Source: DTWD01 sp963662965 (lineage in GTDB: Bacteria > Acidobacteriota > Vicinamibacteria > Vicinamibacterales > UBA8438). From it: a stretch of 64,000 nt of DNA. The stretch lies in NCBI GenBank assembly GCA_963662965.1, contig OY759970.1, positions 2,914,001 to 2,978,000 of the forward strand. Direction: 5' to 3'. How positions within the stretch are numbered: position 1 is the stretch's first letter; the number at the start of each line of letters is the position of its first letter. Made by a program: the position numbers and the translations under genes. The notes beneath the pieces are model-generated. The model did not search any database, was not told the origin of the DNA, and was given only the letters and a program-made list of their open reading frames with translations. Shown here in pieces: positions 43,835-53,442 of the stretch.

Positions 43835-44836
43835 ATGGGCAATCCCGCTGGAGTGACGCGTGATTTCAAGGCGCTGGAGCGTCGGCGGATGCAGGCCGCC
43901 CGACTCTTGGACAAGGGGCACACGGAAGCCGAAGTCGCCCGGCGCGTGGGGGTGCATCGGCAGTCGGTCAATCGCTGGGCGACACAGTGGGCGACGGGGG
44001 GCCGGGCGTCGCTGAAGCGCGCGGGCCGCGCCGGCCGCAAGCCTCGGTTGACCGCGGCCGATCTACGCCGGATTGAGCACGGCCTCAAACGGGGACCCGA
44101 AGCGTTGGGATACGGCACCAGTCTCTGGACGGCGTGGCGCGTGGCAGATCTGATCGAACGCGAGTGCGGCGTGACGTTTTCTACCGGCCACGTCTGGCGC
44201 ATCTTGCGTGACAGCCTGGGGTGGAGTCCGCAGCGGCCCTCGGGCCGCGCGCTCGAACGGAACGAGGTGGCTATTCGCCAGTGGAAGCGCGAACGATGGC
44301 CCGCGCTAAAAAACACGCCCGCCGCCGGGGGGAAACGATCGTCTTCGTCGACGAGAGCGGACTGAGCGAACGCCCGTGCCGGGATCGCACCTGGGCACCG
44401 CGCGGCCAGACGCCGGTGCTGCACTACCTACTTCCGCTGGAAGACGTTGTCGCTGATGGCGAGTATCCCCTGGTGGAACTTCTACTTCAAGCTGTTTCCG
44501 GGGGCGATCAAGGCGCCGCAAATCATCGAGTTTCTGCAGCACCTGCGGCGCCCGCTGTTGGTGATCTGGGACGGGCTGCCCGGCCACCGCAGTCGTCTCG
44601 TCCGGGACTTCGTGGCCAACCAGGGCGACCAACTCACGGTGGAATTCCTCCCGGCGTATGCGCCCGAACTGAATCCGGGCGAACACATCTGGGGCTATCT
44701 CAAGCAGCATGAGATCCCGAACCGCTGTCCCCATGAGCTGTGGGAACTGCGCGACGCCGCCCGGCAGGCGCTTCGCCGGATGCGCCGACGCCCGACTCTG
44801 GTGGCAGCGTTCTGGAAACAGGCCGCGCTGTTCTAA
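43835..44836 (+). pseudogene. IS630-type transposase gene, frameshifted
   Basis: First frame from ATG 43835: helix-turn-helix (GHTEAEVARRVGVHRQSVNR) and SLGWSPQRPSGRALERNE. At 44308-44314 a slippery A AAA AAC permits -1 shift into RRRGETIVFVDESGLSERPC, holding the first catalytic Asp. A tandem CTAC duplication at 44424-44431 breaks that frame; the third frame resumes FRWKTLSLMASIPWWNFY, PLLVIWDGLPGHRS (second Asp) and YAPELNPGEHIWGYLK (third acid, Glu). So the DDE triad is present but split, and the CTAC duplication is a true lesion. Confidence 0.85.
44308..44314 (+). promoter_or_regulatory. A AAA AAC slippery heptamer (likely programmed -1 frameshift site)
   Basis: In the first transposase frame the codons are CTA AAA AAC, giving the canonical X XXY YYZ heptamer. 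Slippage by one base enters the frame carrying the first catalytic Asp. Programmed frameshifting is known for some IS630 elements. Confidence 0.6.
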
Positions 44837-44951
44837 GTGTCACTGTATTATGTGATTATCGTTAAGTGCGTTTCTCGACCGGACCTCGGACTTGGCATCG
44901 AGTGTGAAGGATAAAAGAGGCCAACTAAACCGGGTCCAGACAAAGGAGTGA

Positions 44952-45443
44952 ATGTCGATGAGAAACACCCTCGCTACTGCCGTTGTGCTGCTTGCACTGA
45001 CCATGGTCGCCACGCCGGGGATCCAGGCGCAAGAACTTGACACGTTTATCGCGGAACTCCACGGTGGCAACCAGCCTCCACCCATAGCCACTGGAGCATA
45101 CGGTCGAGCCGAACTCATTCTGGATCGCAACCTCTGGCGAGTCGACTGCAAGGTGTCGGTTTGGAGCTCCCCGCCGGTGTCCGCCGCGCATATTCACCTC
45201 GGCAGTGCAGGTTCCAGCGGCCCGGTCGTCATCAAGCTGAGTCCGCCGTCCCTTACGGGTGACGGGAGCTGGCACTGCGACTTCGATTTGCAAGACCTGA
45301 TCCCGAAGCCCGACCGAGGTGTGGGGAACGCGAGGGATCTCGAGGAAATTCTGAGCTTCAACGACGGGCACAATCTGTACGTCAACGTGCATACGTCGGA
45401 GAACCCGGCAGGAGAGATTAGAGGGCAACTCGTGCGGCAATAA
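44952..45443 (+). CDS. CHRD-domain secreted protein
   Basis: 163 residues, ATG 44952 with AAAGGAG upstream. Signal peptide to about GIQAQE. The mature protein is one CHRD domain: TFIAELHGGNQPPPIATGAYGRAEL, then VSAAHIHLGSAGSSGPVVI and LYVNVHTSENPAGEIRGQL. These beta-sandwich domains occur in bacterial surface proteins of unknown role. No other domains or damage. Confidence 0.9.
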   Translation: MSMRNTLATAVVLLALTMVATPGIQAQELDTFIAELHGGNQPPPIATGAYGRAELILDRNLWRVDCKVSVWSSPPVSAAHIHLGSAGSSGPVVIKLSPPSLTGDGSWHCDFDLQDLIPKPDRGVGNARDLEEILSFNDGHNLYVNVHTSENPAGEIRGQLVRQ

Positions 45444-45541
45444 GGGTTGCCGTCCGAGTCACGACCCAGGAGCACCGGCGCCGTCGGCCCCCGCGTAGGG
45501 GCCGAGCGCGGTGCCGGGCTCCGGAACGTCCGAGCGTCCGT

Positions 45542-45873
45542 TCAACGCACGTGTGCGCGCACTCGATGGTTCAGTCGGTGCAGACGCCGCCGCAACATCT
45601 TCACCTTGGCCCGGTCACCCGCCTCGAACGCCGCCTTCCGCTCCACCTTTAGCGCCCGCATCTGGGCCTTGACGGCGCTCTTGTCGAAACCGCCGACCAC
45701 ATGATGGTGCTCGAACGTGTCAATCCCGAGCGCCCGACACACCGCGGGCAGGAGGTGTTCCTTGTTGAGCTGGGTATACCCCTTTACGGCCTCGTGGTCG
45801 AGTTCCTTTGCGATCGCGCGCATCTCGGCCACCGTCTCTTGTGCTTCAGCTCGTCGTACGTATAGTCGGCCAT
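45542..45873 (-). pseudogene. Small SAP/Rho-N-like protein gene with frameshift
   Basis: ATG 45873 is preceded by AGGAGG at ideal spacing and starts MADYTYDELKHK. An extra AG at about 45836-45839 shifts the frame; the correct one continues TVAEMRAIAKELDHEAVKGYTQLNKEHLLPAV, a Rho-N/SAP-like helix-extended loop-helix, then VKAQMRALKVERKAAFEAGDRAKVKMLRRRLHRLNHRVR, basic and helical. The intact product (about 109 residues) may bind nucleic acid. A GTG at 45832 could restart translation for the last 96 residues. Confidence 0.65.
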
Positions 45874-45905
45874 CAGAACCTCCTCTTATCCAACCAATGG
45901 GGCCC

Positions 45906-47396
45906 CTAGTGCATCGCGGGTGACCGGAGCTCGGTGAGGGTCATCTCATTCACTTGATCGATCACGCTCAAGAAGGCCCGCGTCGCGCGTTTGAGGCCCT
46001 CGGCGGGCACCAATTCTGGAGTATCCAGCGTCGTGTGGTAGATCACGTGGTCGATGATGTGGAACCCGGGCGCCTGGCTGGTCAGCTTCGGCCGGCCATC
46101 CATGACCGTATAGACCGATACGCCGAAGTCCCGCAGCGTCCCGTCGACTAGCTCGAGGAATCGAGGACTGCCCATCGCGTTCCACCGAAACGCGCCGATG
46201 GTGTTCGAGGTCATCAGATCATCGTTGTACCAGTACAACTGTGTCTGAGACGGGTGCTCGAGCGTGAGCGCCATCGCCACGTTGCTCCAGTCGTAGGTCT
46301 GTTCCCAAGCCCTCAGCCCGGTCTCGCCGTGGTGATGGTCCGGAAAGAGGACGAACAGCAGCGTGCGGGGGCGCTCGGCCCGCGATATCGCCGCGTGGTG
46401 GCGAGCGATCTCGAGGGCGCTCGCCATGCCGCTGGCGTTGTCCATCGACGCCTGGAAGAAGCCGTCGGTGTGAACGGCGATGACCACTTCCTCGTCGGAC
46501 GCGCCCGGCAATCGGGCAAAGGCATTCGCAGTTTGGATGTTCTCACGGATGTCGATATCCAGCGTCAGGTTGATCCGTACCGTCTCGCCGGCGCCCAAGA
46601 CGTCCCGGAGGGCGAACCCCTCATCCTGGCTGACGGTGACCAGCGGCACGCCGTAGTCGGCCGACGGCGCGCCGAGCGGATTGAACTGGGCGTTGCCGGG
46701 AATGGCCATGACGTTCACGATCAGCGCGGCGCCGCGCTCCGAGGCGCGGGTGTTCGCGCCGAAGATGCCCGCCCGGTCGCTGGCCGAGTGGCTGCGACCG
46801 CCGGGCACGAACGTGCTGTAGATGATCACCGCCTTACCCTCGACGTCCCGGCCCAGGAAGTCGGGCTCGGCGCCGACACCCACCCAGACGGCCTCGGCCG
46901 TGAGGCCGTCGGCCGGTGTTGGGGCGGTCTGACCAGCCGGAAACGCGGTCGAGAGTGCGACAGACCGGCCACGCGCCGTATAGGAGGCTTCCCAGAAGGT
47001 CGGTGACCAATCTCGCGGTATCGTGTGGGGCACGCGCTCCGTCTCGAGGCCGAGCCGTTCGAGCTCGGCGAGCATTAGGTCCATGGTCATCGCATCGTAC
47101 TCGGTCCCCGGAAGACGGCCCCAGTACATGTTGCCGGCCGCCTGACTTTGCAGCGAGATCGCCGAAATCCTCCGAACCCACTCCTTCATGCGGCTCCCGC
47201 TGACGTCGGCATAGTCCATCTGATCTGGTCGCAGTGGCCAGTTCGGATAGTCGCGGTCGGGAATGAACAAGGTCTCCCTGTCCCGCGGCAGGCCCAGTCC
47301 ATACGTCGTCCCCACTTGAGGCTCAGGCGCCTGCCCCGTGAATGACGAGGGAAACAGTATTGCCGTGAGAATGGCGGGGATCGCGTGACGTCTCAT
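45906..47396 (-). CDS. Secreted M28-family metallopeptidase (second copy)
   Basis: 496 residues from ATG 47396. Signal peptide to about FTGQAP. It shares with 23086-24648 the layout: WVRRISAISLQSQAAGNMYWG, a PA-like insertion (FLGRDVEGKAVIIYSTFVPGG), and the zinc motif VIAVHTDGFFQASMDNASGMA. The segment where classic M28 enzymes hold Glu-Glu reads FPDHHHGETGLR. Late in the chain, HIIDHVIYHTTLDTPELVPAEG supplies a further His/Asp. Exported aminopeptidase-like enzyme with a variant active site. Confidence 0.85.
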   Translation of the reverse strand: MRRHAIPAILTAILFPSSFTGQAPEPQVGTTYGLGLPRDRETLFIPDRDYPNWPLRPDQMDYADVSGSRMKEWVRRISAISLQSQAAGNMYWGRLPGTEYDAMTMDLMLAELERLGLETERVPHTIPRDWSPTFWEASYTARGRSVALSTAFPAGQTAPTPADGLTAEAVWVGVGAEPDFLGRDVEGKAVIIYSTFVPGGRSHSASDRAGIFGANTRASERGAALIVNVMAIPGNAQFNPLGAPSADYGVPLVTVSQDEGFALRDVLGAGETVRINLTLDIDIRENIQTANAFARLPGASDEEVVIAVHTDGFFQASMDNASGMASALEIARHHAAISRAERPRTLLFVLFPDHHHGETGLRAWEQTYDWSNVAMALTLEHPSQTQLYWYNDDLMTSNTIGAFRWNAMGSPRFLELVDGTLRDFGVSVYTVMDGRPKLTSQAPGFHIIDHVIYHTTLDTPELVPAEGLKRATRAFLSVIDQVNEMTLTELRSPAMH

Positions 47397-47487
47397 TGGT
47401 GGTCTCCTGCTCCTAAGGCGGCCATTGTAGGTGGAGACGCGTGATGGATCGACTTCTGGCGGGCTACAGGGACACAATCATTTCACG

Positions 47488-48654
47488 ATGACACTGTCCT
47501 ATTCGTCCCGCTCCGAGTCGGTCGTCCCGTTCCTGGCCATGGAGGTGATGGAACGGGGCATGGCAATGGCGCGCTCCGGGATCGACGTCGTGCAGCTCGG
47601 CGTCGGAGAGCCCGGTTTCCCGCCGCCCCCTGAAGTCGTCGACGCGGTCGCGGCGGCGGTCGCGGCCGGCGATACGCACTACACCGACAGCCGCGGTCTG
47701 TATACCCTGCGCGAGGCGATCGCGGCCGACTGCCAGCGCCGCCGCGGCGTCGCCGTTAGCCCGGATCAGATCCTCGTGACGAGCGGCTCGTCCCCGGCCC
47801 TGCTGCTGGTGTTCAATCTCCTGCTCGACCCGGGCGACGAGATCATCATGCCGACGCCGCACTACCCCTGCTATCCGAACATGGTCACGGTCTGCGGTGG
47901 GCGTCCGGTCCTCGTTCCCACGTTTCCCGACGACGGCTACCGCATCGATGTCGAGCGAGTGCACGCCGCCGTCACGCCGCGCACTAAGGGCATCCTGGTC
48001 GCCTCGCCGGCCAACCCGACCGGCGCCGTGCAACCTGCAGAGGTGATGCGCGCTCTGACGGACCTTGGCGTGCCGGTGCTGTCCGATGAGGTCTACGATG
48101 GCCTGCTGTTCGACGGCGCCACGAACACCTCGCCGCTCGCGATGACCAACGACTGTTTCGTGTTCGACGGGTTTTCCAAGCGTTACGCCATGACCGGATT
48201 CAGACTTGGCTACGTCATCGCGCCCGAGAGCGCCATGCGCGCCCTCGTCTGCCTGCAGCAGAACTTGTTCATTTCCACTGCGCATTTCGTGCAGACGGTC
48301 GGCCTCAAGGCGCTCGAGCACGGTGATGCACACCTGCAAAACATGCGTGCCGAGTATGATCGCCGCCGCCGCCTGCTGGTGGAGGGGGTCCGCAGCCTCG
48401 GTCTGGCGGTGCCGACCACGCCGACCGGGGCCTTCTACGTGCTGGCCGACGCGCGCCACCTCGGTGCCGACTCGCTGGCGGTCGCGTTCGACATCCTCGA
48501 GCGCGCCCATGTCGCCCTCGGGCCAGGCCGCGACTTTGGCGAGATTGCCGAGGGCTTCCTGCGGTTCTCGTTCGCGGCCGAATACGACGAGATTGCCACC
48601 GCGCTCGAGCGTCTCAGGGAAGCCTTGCCGTCGATGGCGGCAGGCCGGCGATAG
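47488..48654 (+). CDS. PLP-dependent aminotransferase class I/II
   Basis: 388 residues from ATG 47488. Fold-type I motifs are complete: LGVGEPGFPPPPEVVDAV, TSGSSPALLLVFNLLLDPGD, ASPANPTGAV (Asn binds PLP), LSDEVYDGLLFDG (Asp, Tyr), FDGFSKRYAMTGFRLGYV (PLP Lys) and the substrate-carboxylate Arg in FLRFSFAAEYDE. It is of the aspartate aminotransferase superfamily; amino-acid specificity cannot be told. Cytoplasmic. It stands alone between divergent or unrelated genes. Confidence 0.9.
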   Translation: MTLSYSSRSESVVPFLAMEVMERGMAMARSGIDVVQLGVGEPGFPPPPEVVDAVAAAVAAGDTHYTDSRGLYTLREAIAADCQRRRGVAVSPDQILVTSGSSPALLLVFNLLLDPGDEIIMPTPHYPCYPNMVTVCGGRPVLVPTFPDDGYRIDVERVHAAVTPRTKGILVASPANPTGAVQPAEVMRALTDLGVPVLSDEVYDGLLFDGATNTSPLAMTNDCFVFDGFSKRYAMTGFRLGYVIAPESAMRALVCLQQNLFISTAHFVQTVGLKALEHGDAHLQNMRAEYDRRRRLLVEGVRSLGLAVPTTPTGAFYVLADARHLGADSLAVAFDILERAHVALGPGRDFGEIAEGFLRFSFAAEYDEIATALERLREALPSMAAGRR

Positions 48655-48884
48655 GTTCAGGCGCTCGCTCACCGAGCGGGGGCGGCTGGCATGAGCAGCC
48701 CGATGAAGACTGACCTGCGCCGCGGGAGCCGATTCACCATGCCGGACAGAAGTGCGCCGCGTCCGCGACGTGGATAGCGCCTACTTGATGACTTGCCCGC
48801 TCGGGACTATTCTTGGAGCCCGTGCGGACGATGCCTGGCGAGTCGGTTCGACGCGCGTCAAGAATTTCCGAGAGTGAGGTCTGT

Positions 48885-49928
48885 ATGATGCTTCTGCGAT
48901 CGTCGCGTGTCCTCGTCGCTGGCGGTCTGATCATGGTGGGTGTCATTGGAACGATGGTGGGGGCCGAGCGGTCCGCATCGACCATGGCATCGGCGGCGAA
49001 CCAATTCCTGGCAAGCTTGACGTCCGAGCAGCGGGCACAAGCGGCGCTCGGATTTCAATCCGACGAGCGCGAGAAGTGGCATTTCATCCCGACGGAAATG
49101 TTTTCCCGGGACGGGCTGACGATCAGGGCGATGACCGACGCGCAACGGGCCCATGCCCACGATCTACTGAGTGCCGGACTCAGCCAGCGCGGATATTTGA
49201 CGGCCACGACCATCATGGACCTCGAGACCGTGCTGAGGGCTCTGGAGCAAGGCGGGCGGTTCGATCGAAGCCCCGAGCTGTATTTCTTCTCCATCTTCGG
49301 AACGCCGTCGCCCGAGGGCGCCTGGGGTTGGCGCGTGGAGGGGCATCACCTGTCGCTGCACTTCACGATCGTCGACGGGGAAGGCGTTGCCAGCTCGCCC
49401 TCCTTCTTCGGCGCAAATCCGGCTCAGGTTCGTACGGGACCCAAGGCCGGCCTGCGGGCCTTGCGCGAGCGCGAGGACGCAGCCCGGGCGCTGGTGATGG
49501 CGCTGGACGCGTCACAGCAAGCCGCGGCCGTGATCCTTGATGAGGCGCCGGACGACATCCTCACCGAGGCCGAGCTTGCCGTCGATCCTCTATCGCCAGT
49601 CGGCGTGAAGGCGGCCGCGCTCAATTCGAATCAACGTGATTTGCTCATGGGCGTCATCAACACCTACACCTCGATGATGGCCGCGGACATCGCCGCCGCG
49701 CGGATCGCAAGCATCCACGATGCGGGACTCGATGAGATCGGATTCGCGTGGGCGGGGCCGATGGAACGGGGCGAGCAGCACTACTACCGGATCCAAGGAC
49801 CGACCTTCTTGATCGAGTACGACAACACGCAGGGCGACGGCAACCACATTCACTCGGTGTGGCGCGACTTCACCGGTGACTTCGGTCGCGACCTCCTGCG
49901 CGAGCACTTGCAGGGCTCTGCCCATTGA
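48885..49928 (+). CDS. DUF3500 secreted protein
   Basis: 347 residues from ATG 48885, with GAGTGAGG upstream. A signal segment ends near TMVGAERS. DUF3500 markers are seen: LASLTSEQRAQAALGFQSDER, WHFIPTEMFSRDGLTIRAM, GWRVEGHHLSLHFTIVDGE and, at the end, YRIQGPTFLIEYDNTQGDGN, HIHSVWRD. The family is widespread and unstudied, often with a conserved His/Asp set that might bind metal. Function unknown. Confidence 0.88.
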   Translation: MMLLRSSRVLVAGGLIMVGVIGTMVGAERSASTMASAANQFLASLTSEQRAQAALGFQSDEREKWHFIPTEMFSRDGLTIRAMTDAQRAHAHDLLSAGLSQRGYLTATTIMDLETVLRALEQGGRFDRSPELYFFSIFGTPSPEGAWGWRVEGHHLSLHFTIVDGEGVASSPSFFGANPAQVRTGPKAGLRALREREDAARALVMALDASQQAAAVILDEAPDDILTEAELAVDPLSPVGVKAAALNSNQRDLLMGVINTYTSMMAADIAAARIASIHDAGLDEIGFAWAGPMERGEQHYYRIQGPTFLIEYDNTQGDGNHIHSVWRDFTGDFGRDLLREHLQGSAH

Positions 49929-49966
49929 CGGCGGTGCCCTGACACCCGACTGCGCGCGCCAACGAC

Positions 49967-51370
49967 TCAGGGCACGATCTCCCTGATGAGACCGTCGTGC
50001 TTGTTCATCAGGAAGACCCGGCCATCGGGTCCCACGCCTAAGCGCAGGTCGACGCGGACCGCGGGCTCGCGGCTCTGCTCCTCGGTCTTCTCCGCGACGA
50101 GTTGGAGGAGCCTCTTGGTGTCGTCGCCGTCCCGTAGGAGCACTCGGCGGATCGCATCCTGACCGCCTAGGGGCAGGTCGTCCGCGGGGAGATGGAAGAG
50201 CTCGCCCTGAGGGAAATCGGCGAACAAGACGCGGTCCTGAAGCTGAGGAATCGCGTCGTCCCGGTACACCATCACGCCACCCGCCGCCGACCGGGACTGG
50301 AGCAGCGGATCGAGCTGGCCGTATTCGGCGATGGGATAGGTGATCCCCGGCTCGCTGCGCGCGTCGCTGAGGTCGACTGCCTGGCGGCTGATGAAGCGGA
50401 AGCTCCCCTCCCAGCTGCTCCACCCGAGGTCGGCACCGGCGGTCACGAGGCTGAGTTCCTCGACGATGTTCTGACCGATGTCGGTCACGAACATGTTGCC
50501 GTTCGCCGGGTCCCACGCGAGACCCTGGGGGTTGCGGAGGCCTGACGCGAAGATCTCTGCGAGCGTCCGATCGAGACCGTCTGCGGCGTACGGGTTGTCC
50601 GCCGGGATGCCGTAGCGGCCGTTGCGGCTGTCGGAGCCGAGCGGCTGGATCCGCAGGATCTTGCCGAACACCGCGCCCAGGTTCTGGCCGAGATCCATCG
50701 GATCACCCCCGCTGCCACCGTCCGCGACGCCGATGTAGAGCATCCCAAAGTCGGGGTCGCCGGAGGACGCGAGCGGGTTAAACGCGATGGATCCGCCGTT
50801 GTGGTTTCGGAAGGGCTGCTCGACCCGCAGGAGCACCCGCGGCGGCCCGCCGTCGTACGTCGCGGCCCGCGCGTCGCGAGCGGCGAACTCGAGCAAGACC
50901 GTGTCGTGGGAGTCCTGCCCGCCACCCGACACGAAGTCGGGCTCGGGCTGCTTGTCCCGCGTGTCCATCCAGGCGTACAGCTTCCCGTAGCCGGCGGTCC
51001 CCGGGACGCTGAACTGGGGATGCAACGCGAAGCTCTGGACTCCGCGCTCGCGCCCGGTGAACTCGACCGGCACCCCCCACCCTGGCTCGTTGATGTCCAG
51101 ATAGAGCGCGACCTCACCGTCGTAGCTGATCGTGTAGAGGGGGCCCTGCATGTCGTTGACGAACAGGCGCCCCGAGCCGGACTCGTTGACGAGACGCATC
51201 GGGCGCGCCGGCTCCCCACCTACGTCTGGAAGCGTGGCGAACTCGGTGTACCCGACGACGATCACGCCCTCGGTGGCCTCAATCGGGTCCGGAAAGGGAT
51301 CGTTGGGGACCTGCGCGAGGGCCGGCGTGGCGAGCAGCAGGGCGCCGAGGACGAGACGTGTTATATGCAT
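49967..51370 (-). CDS. PQQ-dependent sugar dehydrogenase-type propeller
   Basis: 467 residues from ATG 51370; signal peptide to about PALAQV. Glucose/sorbosone dehydrogenase motifs: GVQSFALHPQFSVPG near residue 115 (with the family His), FRNHNGGSIAFNPL near 195, DNPYAADGLDRTLAEIFASGLRNPQGLAWDPANGNMFVTDIGQN around 270 and EELSLVTAGADLGW. It would oxidise a sugar in the periplasm with PQQ. Convergent with DUF3500. Confidence 0.9.
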   Translation of the reverse strand: MHITRLVLGALLLATPALAQVPNDPFPDPIEATEGVIVVGYTEFATLPDVGGEPARPMRLVNESGSGRLFVNDMQGPLYTISYDGEVALYLDINEPGWGVPVEFTGRERGVQSFALHPQFSVPGTAGYGKLYAWMDTRDKQPEPDFVSGGGQDSHDTVLLEFAARDARAATYDGGPPRVLLRVEQPFRNHNGGSIAFNPLASSGDPDFGMLYIGVADGGSGGDPMDLGQNLGAVFGKILRIQPLGSDSRNGRYGIPADNPYAADGLDRTLAEIFASGLRNPQGLAWDPANGNMFVTDIGQNIVEELSLVTAGADLGWSSWEGSFRFISRQAVDLSDARSEPGITYPIAEYGQLDPLLQSRSAAGGVMVYRDDAIPQLQDRVLFADFPQGELFHLPADDLPLGGQDAIRRVLLRDGDDTKRLLQLVAEKTEEQSREPAVRVDLRLGVGPDGRVFLMNKHDGLIREIVP

Positions 51371-51776
51371 GACGTGAGCTTGCGTCGATGCCTGACAGTG
51401 GTTCTTTACTGCAGCTCCTGGACCAACTGGCGGATAAAGCGTTCGTTCGTCGTGCCGGGGTTGCGGACCTGGGAATCGAACGCGTTTGTCAGTCCTGCGC
51501 CCACGATCTGGTCCTCGGTCATGCCCTGGTCGAGGCCTTCCTGGACCTGTCCCATCAGGACCAGCATCATGTCGCGGTGCGCGCGCACTTCGTCGCGGTC
51601 GACAATGGGACCATGGCCGGGAAGGATTCGCGTGTTCGGGCCTGAATTGCCGATCACGCGACCGAGGCCGGACAACATGCCTTCCAACGAACCGCCATTC
51701 TGAATAGCGATGTTGGGATAGCCCTCGGACCGGTAGAAGTCACCGGTCATCAAGACATTGGCGTTCTCGAAGTACA

Positions 51777-53442
51777 CCGGGATTTCCGATTTGCCTGCCC
51801 TAGATGGCCCCTTTATACACCCGAAGGCCGCCCAGCGCCCGAAACTCTTGTTCGTCACAGCATCGTCCCGCTTCAGAGGCCGTCAGCTCAGCCCGTGGTG
51901 ACGTGCGGTCGACTGGAGGCCCTGTGTTCCCGGCATTTCTCAGACACCGCTCCACACGTGGGCCATTTCTTCGCCAATCGGACTGCGTTGCCTGTGCCGC
52001 GCGTCAGCCTGCCGGCACCGGCAGCGCCCAGATCCGCCGCAACATGTCGCCGAACAGCCGCCGGGTTAGATGTCCTTCCGCCAGCAGGAGCCAGTAGTAC
52101 CTGGCATGCTTCACGAGCCGGCCCCCGGTCTTCACCAGCCGCTGCTGGAGACTCGTGAGCGACCAGCGTTTGATCCGAGGCGGCAGGACCAGTCTGCGCC
52201 AGAGGTTGCCCAGGTTGTAGGCCAAGACGCTCAGTTGCAGGCGCACCTCGTTTGCCCGGAACCGATGGCACGACAGCCGCGTCCAGTGGGTGGCCTGCTT
52301 GCCTTCCTTGATCCATTGCTCCGCCGTGCCGCGCTTGTTGTAGAACCGGACGACCGAGCGGCTCGGAAGGACCATGTTGGTCACAATGAACCCGACGCGC
52401 GGGAACAACTCACCCCGGTGGTGCTCCACCTTGGCGACAATCCGTCTGGCGGTGGTCCAGCTCTTCGCCTGGTAGCGGAAACTCTTGTACCGCACCACCG
52501 GCTTGCAGCTTGGCCGTCCCGGCGGACGAAAGAGGATGTCTTCGACCGCCAACTCCAACGTCTTGTTCGCCGGCATGCGAATGGCATAGTCCACGTCGCG
52601 TTGCTCGAGCGCCTCGTAGATCGCCGGCCGGGCGAACGCCGCGTCCGCCCGGAACGCCACGCGCCTCCCCGCTCCCTGCTGTCGGTCAATCTCCGGCATG
52701 AGGAGGTCGTCCCAGTCGTCGGCGCTCGGCACGTTGCCGGGCCGCAGCGAGGCGGCCAGGCAGTCGCCCTGGTCGTTGAACAGAAACAGCGGGTGGTCGC
52801 AGACGGATTCAAAGTGCCCGTTATACGCGCTCCCTTCCTGTGCCCCATGCACCGGGCTCTCGCTTGAATCCATGTCGAGCACGATCCGGTCGGCGCGCGT
52901 CGCCATCTCGGCCTGTGCAAGCAGCTCGCGGTTCACGGCCCTCAACCCGACGAGATTCTCCTCGTGGGTCAGCAGCTCGGTCTCGAACCAGTGCCACGTC
53001 GATGTCAGCGCCGCACCCCGGTCCCAGCGTTTCGGCGACCCAATCAGACGAAACGTCGGGTCCGCCGACACGCGCACTGCGTCGTTGAGGTCTTCGTAGC
53101 CCGCGAGCCGGCTGTAGACCGACTGCCGCAGGAGATCCGCCAGGCTGAACTGCGTGTTCAACCCCTGTCGGGAGTCGTTCAGGTACTCGGAGATGAGTGC
53201 CTCCAACCCCAAGCGTTCATCCAACTCGCGCACCAGAAGGAGGCCCGCGTCTGAGGTGACGCGCGATCCCTGGAACGCGACCTTCAGAAAGCCATTGAAC
53301 GCGAACTGAAACGCCTCGTGCTGTAATTCACCCACAGGGTGTCACCCTCCGTGGCGGGGTTCCCTACGTCTGAGCCTCAGAAATCAAGGCGCGGCGACTG
53401 GTTCTAGCGATACGGTACTACAACCAAATCGGAAATCCGGGG
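51777..53442 (-). mobile_element. IS1380-family insertion sequence, about 1.67 kb
   Basis: Terminal inverted repeats share GGATTTCCGATTT just inside both ends, starting CC, and the element is flanked by direct TACA repeats (51773-51776 and 53443-53446), typical 4-bp IS1380 target duplication. It contains one full-length transposase (52004-53335) and about 230 bp of left-hand non-coding sequence. It splits a metallo-beta-lactamase-fold gene, so insertion is recent enough for a clean repair. Confidence 0.9.
52004..53335 (-). CDS. IS1380-family transposase
   Basis: 443 residues. Family motifs are intact: FQGSRVTSDAGLLLVRELDERL near the start, IVLDMDSSESPVHGAQEG (catalytic Asp), PLFLFNDQGDC, FRADAAFARPAIYEALEQR (second acid), and FYNKRGTAEQWIKEGKQATHWTRLSC (third acid, Glu) near residue 340. 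DDE transposase for cut-and-paste or copying of the element. No frameshift or stop, so potentially active. Confidence 0.92.
   Translation of the reverse strand: MGELQHEAFQFAFNGFLKVAFQGSRVTSDAGLLLVRELDERLGLEALISEYLNDSRQGLNTQFSLADLLRQSVYSRLAGYEDLNDAVRVSADPTFRLIGSPKRWDRGAALTSTWHWFETELLTHEENLVGLRAVNRELLAQAEMATRADRIVLDMDSSESPVHGAQEGSAYNGHFESVCDHPLFLFNDQGDCLAASLRPGNVPSADDWDDLLMPEIDRQQGAGRRVAFRADAAFARPAIYEALEQRDVDYAIRMPANKTLELAVEDILFRPPGRPSCKPVVRYKSFRYQAKSWTTARRIVAKVEHHRGELFPRVGFIVTNMVLPSRSVVRFYNKRGTAEQWIKEGKQATHWTRLSCHRFRANEVRLQLSVLAYNLGNLWRRLVLPPRIKRWSLTSLQQRLVKTGGRLVKHARYYWLLLAEGHLTRRLFGDMLRRIWALPVPAG

Larger units (their letters stand above)
43780..44862 (+). mobile_element. IS630-family insertion sequence, about 1.08 kb
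   Basis: The ends are inverted repeats: left ACGACAATCACAGAATATAG and right (reverse complement) ACGATAATCACATAATACAG match in all but a few positions, both continuing with TGACA. They are flanked by TA on each side, the IS630 target duplication (43778-43779 and 44863-44864). The single transposase gene needs a -1 frameshift and carries a further frameshift, so this copy is probably dead. It lies between a PQQ dehydrogenase gene and the CHRD gene. Confidence 0.88.
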
